Assembly (NCBI GenBank): GCA_963971305.1
Contig: OZ020314.1
Span: 868,001 to 932,000 of the forward strand
DNA: 64,000 nt
From: Arcuatula senhousia
Lineage: Eukaryota > Mollusca > Bivalvia > Mytilida > Mytilidae
Reading direction: 5' to 3'
Made by a program: the position numbers and the translations under genes. The notes beneath the pieces are model-generated. The model was given only the letters and a program-made list of their open reading frames with translations. It was not told where the DNA came from and ran no database searches. Positions 55,111 through 64,000 of the stretch are shown piece by piece; the first letter of the stretch is position 1, and the number at the start of each line of letters is the position of its first letter.

Positions 55111-55480
55111 GCGAGAGACACTCATGACAAAGCTGGAGATTGGGCAAAAAAATGGGGGAGATATTTAACGCTTTTTAAAAATGTTAGATTAGAGCATTAG
55201 CCATGTTAGCGTGTGCCAAATATACAAGTGGCTCCCGCAGGGTTAAAAACGACCTGTGACCTGAAGGCTTTTTAGGGGCGACTTCCGACCTACACTTCAT
55301 AAAATCGACCTTTGCCAAAAAACGTTCTGCGACCTCTGCCAAATTATGCCTTTTAAAAGCGACCTTGCGACTTCAGGTCCATTTTAAAAGCGACCTTGCG
55401 ACCTGAGGGGGGTACCCTGCGGGAGCCCCATACAATGTACATGTACCTGGTTTCACTGATTAACAGTGATTAATGTCTAT
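55111..55480 (+). repeat. Duplicated segment, copy B, carrying a miniature insertion
   Basis: GACAAAGCTGGAGATTGGGC and GTGCCAAATATACAAG are followed, after the 55230-55429 element, by GGTTTCACTGATTAACAG. The layout is that of copy A at 53450. Confidence 0.65.
55230..55429. mobile_element. 200-bp miniature element with 8-bp imperfect target duplication
   Basis: The left end GGCTCCCGCAGGGT and the inverted right end GGGGCTCCCGCAGGGTACC agree. ATACAAGT and ATACAATG flank it. The interior repeats GCGACCTTGCGACCTGA-like phrases. Copy A of the host duplication provides the empty site. hAT-like by duplication length. Confidence 0.65.
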
Positions 55481-55501
55481 ACAATCATTACATGTACAGT
55501 A

Positions 55502-56068
55502 CACTCAGAGAGGATTGATTCTCATACTCTGATTTCCATGATTTCAGTGTCTAGTGATTCACACAGTCTTCACGGTAATTTTTTTTTAAGCACATGCGGG
55601 AAAATTACCATTTTAAGAATTTTTCTTTTCATATAATTGGCTTGTAAATCCATACTTTAAAGAAATTTTACTGGCCAGGGCGGTCAGACTTGTGGCTAAA
55701 TTCGAAGACTGTTCACAGAGTTTCACAGACATGACAGAGTCAAATCTTAAAATTCTCCAAGTAATTTCTTCCACCTGGGAGAAATTTATTACCTTTTTCA
55801 GAGTTTTTTGGAGTTGTTTATTACCTTGTGTATTACGTATAATCATTTTCACCTGACAAGAAAGACAGGAAATTATAGGTGCTACTTCAAAAGGTTTTCA
55901 AGGCAATAAAAAACTCAAAGGTTGGAGTAATTCATTGTAATTTACGACCCTTTGGAGGGAGTACTCCTAAAACCCTCCTAGATTGTTATGGCTTTTCTTG
56001 GAGTTTCCTGGAGTCATTAAAAAATTTCCCTCCAAAATCAGAGTATGAAAATCAATCCTCTCTGAGTG
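55502..56068. mobile_element. 567-bp mariner-type miniature element
   Basis: CACTCAGAGAGGATTGATT plus TCATACTCTGATTT at the left is mirrored at the right (AAATCAGAGTATG, AATCAATCCTCTCTGAGTG). TA flanks both sides. No transposase frame; small frames inside are chance. Confidence 0.7.
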
Positions 56069-56637
56069 TACTGTACATGTACATGTAGGTCAATAAAAAC
56101 CATATGACAGTAGTACATGTACCTAGTGTACACGTACATGCATTACAATAAACCTTAAACAATTTACACTTTTACCTGTGAAATTAGGGTCTGACTACAT
56201 GTAATTTACAAAATGAGGTGAATTTTCCTTCAACATGTTCAATGTCTGGTTAAGCATGCTAATATTTACAAACTTTCATTGTCTTTTTAAAATGTTAAAT
56301 GCTTTTTTTCATTGAAAATTTCGTAAGTCATTAGTTTATAAGCGCATCCGTGACCTACAAGAAAAACTATATTGCCATACATGTATTAATATGAAAAACT
56401 GAGAAGTCTACATTATGTTAATACATCTGAATTTGATATTTTTATCCATAAGTACAAATGTATACGTGGGTACAGCTTTAATTTATTCCCTATAGATTAT
56501 CTACGGAGTTTATAGCTGTATATAGAATTGACAATTAACACAATTAACATAGTTATCTTCCAGTAATCAGATAGTGGTATACATACGAGACCCGTGTTTC
56601 TTAATCTAACTATACAGCTAATTATTGATGATTTAAA

Positions 56638-57060
56638 TGGTCGTCTTTACAAATGGAGGTTAGTGTAGTCATTATTTCTTATCAAGTATTGGTCATGTTG
56701 GTGTAAATATATCCTTTTAAAGGGGGGGTATGATCTACATGAGTTTGCCAATGATTATATGCATGGCTTATTAAGGTAGTCTTTACAAATGAGGTTAGTG
56801 TAGTCATTATTTTTTATCAAGTCTTTGTCATGTTGGTGTAAATATATCCTTTTAAGGGGGAGGGGGTGATCTACATTTTTACATGAGTTTGCCAATGATT
56901 ATATGCATGGCTTTTTTGGTTGTCTTTTACAAAAGAGGATAGCTTATACATCATGTGCATTATATTCTTATCAACTTGTGGTCATTATGTTCATGTTGGT
57001 GTACATTTATACTTTTAAGGGGGGTACATTGTACATCTACATGAGTATGCTATTGATAAA
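56638..57060 (+). repeat. Tandem repeat, about three ~140-bp units
   Basis: GTCTTTACAAATGAGGTTAG, TTGGTCATGTTGGTGTAAAT, CCTTTTAAGGGGG and GAGTTTGCCAATGATTATAT recur three times with drift. Confidence 0.75.
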
Positions 57061-57269
57061 TTGATGATTAAAATGGATGCTTAATATAGTAAGCCTCTTT
57101 AGTTCTTTTAGTCCTTTAGAATCCATTTAATTGGACTGTTTTTTAAAAGATAATATACATGTACATAAGCATAAAAAATATGAAAAATACTTGAAAATCC
57201 TACATGATCTATCATCAATGATCATGTCTATAAAACAATTTGTACATGTTGGTAGTTTAACTTAATTTT

Positions 57270-57770
57270 TATGCCCAATCTACCAAGTAGGGGGCATATA
57301 GTGTTCAGGTCTGTTCGTCCGTATATCTACCGAAGTAGGGGGCATATAGTATTCAGGTCTGTTCGTCTGTATATCTACCAGAGTAGGGTGCATATAGTGT
57401 TCAGGTCTGTTCGTCCGTATATCTACCGAAGTACAGGGCATATAGTATTCAGGTCTGTACGTCTGTATATCAAACGAAGTAGGGAGCATATAGTATTCAG
57501 GTCTGTTCGTCTGTAAATCAACCCAAGTAGGGGCATATAGTGTTCAGGTCTGTTCGTCTGTATAGCTACCGAAGTAAGGGGCATAAAGGCATATAGTATT
57601 CAGGTCTGTTCGTCCGTATATCTACCAAAGTAGGGGGCATATAGGATTCAGGTCTGTTCGTCCATATATTTAGCGAAGAAGAGGGCATGTAGTGGTCAGG
57701 TCTGTTCGTCCGTATATCTACCGAAGTAGGGGGCATGTTCGTCTGTATGCCCCTTCAGTCATCTGTCAAT
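57270..57770 (+). repeat. 48-bp array of a T4 terminus
   Basis: GTAGGGGGCATATAGTGTTC plus AGGTCTGTTCGTCCGTATAT plus CTACCGAA repeats about nine times. The first unit is preceded by TATGCCCAATCTACC, so the array grew from the terminal hairpin region of a T4 element. Confidence 0.85.
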
Positions 57771-58652
57771 CCCAAATGTTGAGTGATGGGGCATTATGTC
57801 TTTTGAACATCATAACTTGTTTTTTACATAGTCTTGTAAATATAAAAATGTAATCTTGATTATGAATCATACATTTACTAAGGAGTAACTATTTCTCCTC
57901 CACGTTTCTATGTTTATTAATGACGTGGAGATAGTTATCTTCCTGGGTTACATCATACTTGTACATGTTACTATTTGAAATATTTGTAAATAAAATTTTA
58001 TAAGTGCATGAAGTGCATGTACTTTACTCAAGTTGTTTGTTTATACAGATATTGCGCAAATACATGTAGTTTTTTAGTAGAGTACATGTACATGATATAT
58101 TTAACATCAATTTCTAAGAAATTGAATCTTCCTGATTTCTTTGGGGAAATTGAAAGGTGTACAATGTACATTTTGTACTTGACCAATTACACGCATGTAC
58201 ATGTCATGTCATGCATACCCATATTAATTTATTTTCATATACCATGTACATGTATACTGTTCCTTTGATGTTTCAATATCAAAGTTGGCAAGAAAAAAAA
58301 GCCATAAGAACTACATTTCGCATGTTTGTGAGTTTTGCAAATTTTTTTGACATTTCCATGTTTGTTTTTCATAAGTAGTAGTGATTTTTATGTCCCATGT
58401 AGATGAAGTAGGTGTTCACGTCCACCTGTTTGTCCATCCCTCCCAAATAAATCATGTAAATGTTTCGAGATGGGCCATTACATGTATGTCTTTTGGCCAT
58501 ATTCCTGTTTTTATCATGTTTACTGTACATGTATATATTGTAATGTTATGGCATTATGTTGTTGTCAGTAGATACATGTGTATTTAGGTGTCCTTGCGAT
58601 AAGTTAAGTTGTAGTTAACAATGCAAGATGACAGATTAACTGTTTTTTAACT

Positions 58653-58871
58653 TCTGTGGTTTCATTATTATTCGTTGGGTATCAATTTTTCATGGTTTTC
58701 GTGGGTGGCTTTCACCCACGAAATTTGATATCCAACGAAAAAGAAATTTATCATTATTCTGTATGCTGTAGACATCAAAACCATGAATTTACATGATTTA
58801 AGAATCCACGAAATGGTACTTTTTCATTAAACCACGAAAATTGGTACCCACGAAAATAAATGAACCCACAG
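58653..58871. mobile_element. Miniature element R4, best copy
   Basis: CTGTGGTTTCATTATTATTC at the left and AAATAAATGAACCCACAG at the right are inverted. Internal TTTCGTGGGTGG and CACCCACGAAATT also pair, so the whole folds. Confidence 0.8.
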
Positions 58872-59084
58872 TATCAGAGGAAGCTTTCTAGCATTTGGTG
58901 TTTGTGGTTTTTACTGGCTCTGCCTTTCAAAAAAAAATAACGGTCAAATTTTTAAGGGAAGAAAATAGGCATGGATGGGTGTTACATCTATTGACAAAAC
59001 TACATGCAGTCATGGCAGTAATATAACATGTACATGTAATATGTTTATTTTTTGTCTGATTTCACGCTGATTTTGATAATTCTT

Positions 59085-59215
59085 ATGCCGCATCTACAAA
59101 AGTAAGGGGCATATTGTTCATTTTCTTCCTCTGTCTGTCCGTCCGTCCCAAATGTTGCCAGATGGGGTATTTTGTCTTTCATGTGTCTCTTGGTCATATT
59201 GTTTTTTTCACTGCA
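59085..59215 (+). mobile_element. Hairpin-capped family T4 fragment
   Basis: TTATGCCGCATCTACAAAAG TAAGGGGCATATTG hairpin, then GTCTGTCCGTCCGTCCC. A diverged relative starts at 59741 (TATGCCCCGGGATGAC). Confidence 0.6.
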
Positions 59216-60840
59216 TTCCCCAATTTAATTTTGTTGACTGAATGTTTCAAAAGTTTTAACATACCTTGTACAAAAATTGAATGTTACTGTTTATTTTTCA
59301 GGAGTCTATTAGCGCAGTTTGTGATAAAGTTTAGTAATATAAAGAACAAGAAATTGGTAACTATGACTTAATAGTAGATCATTGCTTAAAAAATACACTA
59401 CAGATTCACATGACTCAGTGACATATTGACATGCCCTGGCATTAACACACCATTGCAGGGCTGTTAAGTTTTGATCAGCCGCTCGTGTGAGATGTGCCAA
59501 ATTTTGAACATGTTGCAATTGAAAGATCAAAGAAAAAATTAAGAAAACAAAGATATGTGCAACCAAATTGGCCAATATGAAAAAAATATCTTAGATTCTC
59601 ACCCCCTCCTGCCCCAATATTTCAGCCATCTGGAATTTATTTTTTAAATGACAGTACATTGTATATCAGAATGGTTAAAAAAAATTACATACCCTTGCCC
59701 CTTATTTTCAAGAAATTTGGAGAGAAACTAGGAATTTTTTTATGCCCCGGGATGACATGTTTGGGGATGGGCATTAAGTTTTACTTGTGTCTGTCAGTAC
59801 AATTTCCTGTTAAGCTTTTTAAATATTGTTTATTTATAATTAATGCAAACATGTCTCAATTAGGGATAACAGCATACATTTACAATACAAACATAAATAC
59901 AGAGTTGAAACATACAATGTACAACATGAACAACAACAGAAAATACAGTAAATTATCTATAGAGTATCCTCTCTCCCCAGTTCTAATGACTGTATAATAA
60001 AAGAATAAACCATACCCAGGAATGATTTGAAACTTGGTAGATGATTTAGTGTGACAAACTGTACATTCTAAGCATATTTCAGACCTGTCAGACCTCTAAT
60101 TTCTGTTTGGGGTAGGGCTAATATGAAAATAGACTAAAAAATTTCCGTCAAGCATTTTTCTGAAAGTGTTATAGTTTTACCATAAAACCTGTTAAATAAT
60201 GAAATAAAGTAAATTAACTTTAACATATTTTTTCAGCCCTCAATTAAAAAAAACTGTCAGAGTATGGACAATTCTAGTGGGTTGGTCGGCTGATCATGCT
60301 TTTGTATCTTTGGATTAATTATCTGTTCTGTCAGTCAGAGATCCCACTGAAGTACTTGTACAAGGAAACAGATTTTAACTTCTATAGGTGAACTTTTAAG
60401 AGATAAAATTGTCTTCTTTTTCTTGACTTCTACTTCATTTGTTATTTACTTATACAAGTAATGTCTTTTCTTAATTATCTTTATCACATGTTTATCTAGC
60501 CATGAAATTTACTTTCATTCATGATTATTTATGTATGTATCAACAACCTTTACCAGACTGAGATTATCTGTTATCTTCAGCATGTTCAGTTAATTGAGAA
60601 ATAGTCAACATTTATTGTCCCAAGGGGAAATTTTCAAAGGCCATGCCCACCATGAAGACAGCCATGCCCATCAGAAATTTTTAACCATAGAGCAGATGGT
60701 GTAAACATTTCAAGAAAATTATCTGTTTGATTGTAAAAATATTGTGTAAAATGAGCTCAAAGTTTTTCAAATTTACTTGTCATGCTTGTATCTATAGTAA
60801 TTTTTTGCTCAGAGAAAAATACTTTACTTAAACAAGTAAT
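59216..60840. other. No recognisable gene
   Basis: AT-rich DNA with frequent ACATGTAC words. Frames up to 112 codons have no domain. Confidence 0.35.
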
Positions 60841-61716
60841 TTTTAGCTCATTTAAGGTTTCATATTTTTGGCTTAGATAATGAAAGCTTTACCAGATAAG
60901 GAAAAGTGGTTGCTTGCTTAATTAAATGTTCAGTTCATTAAGCTCTTAACAAAAGTCTCTATAGAATTAAAAACAAAAGAATATGGAATATGTGCCAGAA
61001 AGACACGATCCACATTTTGGTATGATTTTGATAAATGTACAAAGCAAAAATTTCACTGCGTGTGAAGCGCCTTTCTGGATTTACCTTCATCAGACACGCT
61101 AGGAGTAGAAAAACTTGGAAAACCGGTAATATATTAGATTTGATAAAACAAAACAGAAGCCAAAAAATATTACAACAATGACCAATGAGATTTTATCAAA
61201 TTTTAAAGAAATAGTCAAACGTTGTCAAATTTTGGAAATATGTAAACTGTGTCTTTCCAACACATATTCCAGTACTCAAAAATATATAAGAGCATACAAC
61301 TGAAGCACGGGGAAGCTTTCTACAACCTCCACACGGCACTAAAGCCAAACTCTTGAATAATATTAAAAACGAAAAAATATGGAATATGTGCCAGAAAGAC
61401 ACGATCCACATTTTGGTATGATTTTGATAAATGTACAAAGCAAAAATTTCACTGCGTGTGAAGCGCCTTTCTGGATTTACCTTCATCAGACACGCTAGGA
61501 GTAGAAAAACTTGGAAAACCGGTAAAATATGAGTCAAAGTGTTCAGACTGCCCTTAAAATAACATTTTGCAAGTTTTTGGCCTACAGAATGAAAACTATT
61601 GCTGAAAGAGAAAAGCTGTTGCTTGCTTAAATGTTCAGCTTATTTAGCTCTACAAAGTTATTCATAGGGTTGACATCAAGACCAGGTGAGCAATTCAGGC
61701 ACCTGGGAGCCTCTTG
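60841..61716 (+). mobile_element. T1 remnant split by a repeat pair
   Basis: TTTTAGCTCATTTAAGG..., GTTGCTTGCTTAATTAAATG and AAAAGTCTCTATAGAATTA end at 60968. T1 sequence resumes at 61525 and reaches the true 3' end, CAGGTGAGCAATTCAGGCAC CTGGGAGCCTCTTGT, at 61716. Confidence 0.65.
60969..61525 (+). repeat. Direct repeat pair (~160 bp) 396 bp apart
   Basis: ATATGGAATATGTGCCAGAA through AGTAGAAAAACTTGGAAAAC CGGTAA is present at about 60981-61130 and 61377-61525, nearly identical. The 235-bp spacer is AT-rich and non-coding. Confidence 0.8.
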
Positions 61717-62054
61717 TTTGTTTACTCAAAGAATTAAAATTCTGTTTACTTGTTTAAGTGGGATCTCTGTGGATGTTGTGTCATGTGTATCTATCATGTT
61801 TATTCCACATCACATTTGTACATGTATGTTGTCACTTAAGAGCTTGTAGAGTGAGAAAATATTTGTACGATTGTAAATTATATACTGCCGGTGTGATGTA
61901 AACAACTAAATTGCTTATTATATCTGCCATTAGCATGATTAGGTTCATAATTTCTGTTGGTGATGACATGAACAATGTAATTGTCATTTAACAATATAAA
62001 TATCATGATGATGACTTGGGATTGGTATAAATATCACAAATGTGGGTTGAAATA

Positions 62055-62273
62055 AGGGCTGTTCAAGAATTAAATGTGTGTGTGTGTGGGGAGGCACTAT
62101 TTTCTTAACCCCAACACCCATCAATGCCCATCTAACATGTCTAATAATAATTATATTTTTTCATTGTTTCTTAACAAAATCTTTCTCAAACACCCTCCAC
62201 CCACCATATATGTGATAGTCAAGTTCCTGCCGACCCCCCCCCCCCCCCCTAGGTAAAATTATTGAACAGCCCT
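62055..62273. mobile_element. Miniature element with TA target
   Basis: AGGGCTGTTCAA at the left and TTGAACAGCCCT at the right are exact inverted repeats flanked by TA. The interior has a GT run and a C run. Confidence 0.65.
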
Positions 62274-62594
62274 TATATATACAAATACATGTATCGTGTG
62301 TACAGCCAGCTTTACTGTAGAATGGAATGATATGCATTATCATGATTATAAATTAAATATATCATGATGACTGCATGGAAATTGATATTAACAGTTCGCC
62401 AAAAGTTAAGCACCACCACATTTTAAAATGCTACCCTTAATTTCTATACTTCATTGAAATATTCTGATCTTTGCATAAAAAGACCTGTGATGTTTAAAAA
62501 CTTATGAAGGACTGATTCCCGGTGAATGTTTAACATGTTTAATACATGTAACTCATGTGGGACTAAATTCCCAGTTCATAAATAAACCTTTCCC

Positions 62595-63015
62595 GCTGTC
62601 CCGTAACTATTCAGGGTAACCAGTTGAAGTTCTTTTATCCACAGCTCCCTCTGAACCCCTTGATGAATTTTCATGAAACTTTCACAATCTTTGTGACTCT
62701 ATGTAGATGTACACCTCCTATTTTTTTAAAATTTGATCAAAAGGATACTTTAACATGTTTAGACATGATCTGTTCAACAACAAGGGGGTTGCAACTCCTC
62801 TTGACCCCTTGATGGATTTTCATGAAACTTTTACACATCATTTGTTACATTTTAATGATAATATAGATGTGCACCTCCTATTTAAAAATTTGATCCAAAT
62901 TATGTTTGGGGTTTACTATAGGAAAACATGGACTTGGCTGTTTGCATGACAACAATCTTTAATATGGAACTTCTCCTTTAACACCTCAATGGATTTTCAT
63001 AAGCTTGCACACAAT
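62595..63015 (+). mobile_element. T3 body fragment
   Basis: ACAGCTCCCTCTGAACCCCTT, TGATGAATTTTCATGAAACT and GTAGATGTACACCTCCTATT repeat three times, as in the 46.5-kb copy. Confidence 0.65.
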
Positions 63016-63024
63016 GTTCATGAT

Positions 63025-64000
63025 TTTTATTATACATCTGCAAAAAATTTGCGCTCGTATTATGGTATGATGCTGTCGTTGTGGTCGTCGTCATTGTCTG
63101 TTAACTTTTTAGTGTTTCCACAATAACTTTACTTCCAGTTATCCAATTGCTATGAAACTTGACAATGATGTTCTTTACCATAAAAGGATGAATGGGATTG
63201 ATTTTTGGGGTCCCCCTATTTTTAGTTTAGAAATTAGGGGCCAAAAATACTACTTTTTGTTTGTTTTCACAATAACTTTAGTTCTAGTAATTATAATCCG
63301 AATGCTATGAAATTTGACAGTGATGTTCCTTTCCATACAAGGATGAATGAGGGGCAACAAATTCAAATATTTTATTTGTTTCCACCATTACTTTGGTCCT
63401 AGTTGGCCTATTGCTGTGAAATTTGTCAAGAATGTTTCTTACAATAAAAGAATGAACCTGATCATGCTGATGAATTTTTGCGCCCCCTTTTACCCCGTTG
63501 TGTAATAACTTTTCTATTTGTGGTCCGATTTTGGATTTTTTTTTGCATGTTTGTTCTTGTCTAATAGCGGATACAAAATTAAGAATTAATTTTTGTGACC
63601 CCCCCTTTTTTCCCCTATTATGTAATTAGGGACCAAAAGGGGCCGTAATCAAATCTTTTTTATTTCTGGTTTGTTTTTGAATTTTTTTTTGCAAGTTTAT
63701 TTTTGTCAAGTAGCGAATCCAAATTTGAGAATTTATATTTGCCACCCCACCCCTTTTCCACCCGTTACCTAATAAGGGGCCAAAAGGGCCGAAATCGAAA
63801 CTTTTGTAATTCTTGTCCGATTTTGACAATTTTTTCTAAGTTTATTCTTGTCAAGTAGCAGATATATTTTGTGTCCCCTTTTTTAGCTCACAACTGTTAT
63901 GTTATTAGGGACCAAAAGGGTCCAAAATCGTAACTTTTTTATTTCTGGTCCAATTAAAAAATTTTTTTTTTACAAATTCATCCTTGCCGAGTAGGGATTC
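63025..64000 (+). mobile_element. Hairpin-capped family T5, cut by the window edge
   Basis: ATACATCTGCAAAAAATTTG CGCTCGTAT is a hairpin (ATAC/GTAT and GCAAA/TTTGC). GTCGTTGTGGTCGTCGTC, GTTAACTTTTT and tandem units (TGCTATGAAATTTGACAGTG ATGTTC; later AACTTTTTTATTTCTGGTCC) follow to the window end. Confidence 0.65.

Overview
The window is animal nuclear DNA, AT-rich and without long coding stretches. It has one multi-exon host gene with GT-AG introns, many decayed LINE fragments and dozens of short inverted-repeat elements. The repeat repertoire, including the (A)GCTCACCTGGACCGAAGG hairpin family and the TTATTCGTGGGGTATCAATT miniature element, together with a BEL/Pao protease remnant, fits a bivalve mollusc, most likely a mussel (Mytilus or a relative). 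The species is inferred, not proven.

Layout. 1-2.0 kb: 3' part of a BEL/Pao-type protease (DUF1758-like) reading frame and one LTR. 2-18 kb: gene-free, with LINE remnants on both strands, miniature elements with short TSDs, and a 714-bp foldback element with a 9-bp TSD. 18.4-36.65 kb: one host gene on the + strand, a proline iminopeptidase (alpha/beta hydrolase) in seven coding exons. 36.7-46 kb: nested repeats, including a LINE with an intact 997-codon endonuclease/RT reading frame, and a long GT microsatellite. 46-64 kb: telomere-like degenerate repeats, foldbacks, a 2.41-kb palindromic element with an 8-bp TSD, more LINE remnants and tandem arrays.

The most striking feature is inside the peptidase gene. 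Four of its exon-intron junctions have each been copied in tandem: the acceptor of the first coding exon (about 4 copies), the donor of exon 2 (about 200 copies of a 29-bp unit filling 5.8 kb), the donor of exon 5 (7 copies), and the donor of exon 6 (16 copies of a 77-bp unit). In every case the extra copies lie on the intron side, so the introns are loaded with copies of authentic splice sites. Exon 2 also lacks about 31 nt that the enzyme family normally has, which breaks the reading frame. The allele may therefore be a pseudogene or carry an assembly error.

A second theme is a set of at least five repeat families with one shared architecture: a terminal hairpin, then a tri- or tetranucleotide microsatellite, usually a GTTAAC-plus-T-run motif, a body of tandem units, and in some families a 3' end with an inverted copy of the start. 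One copy interrupts another repeat and so shows the ends to the base, with insertion between two Ts and no duplication. This resembles Helentron-associated elements, by inference.
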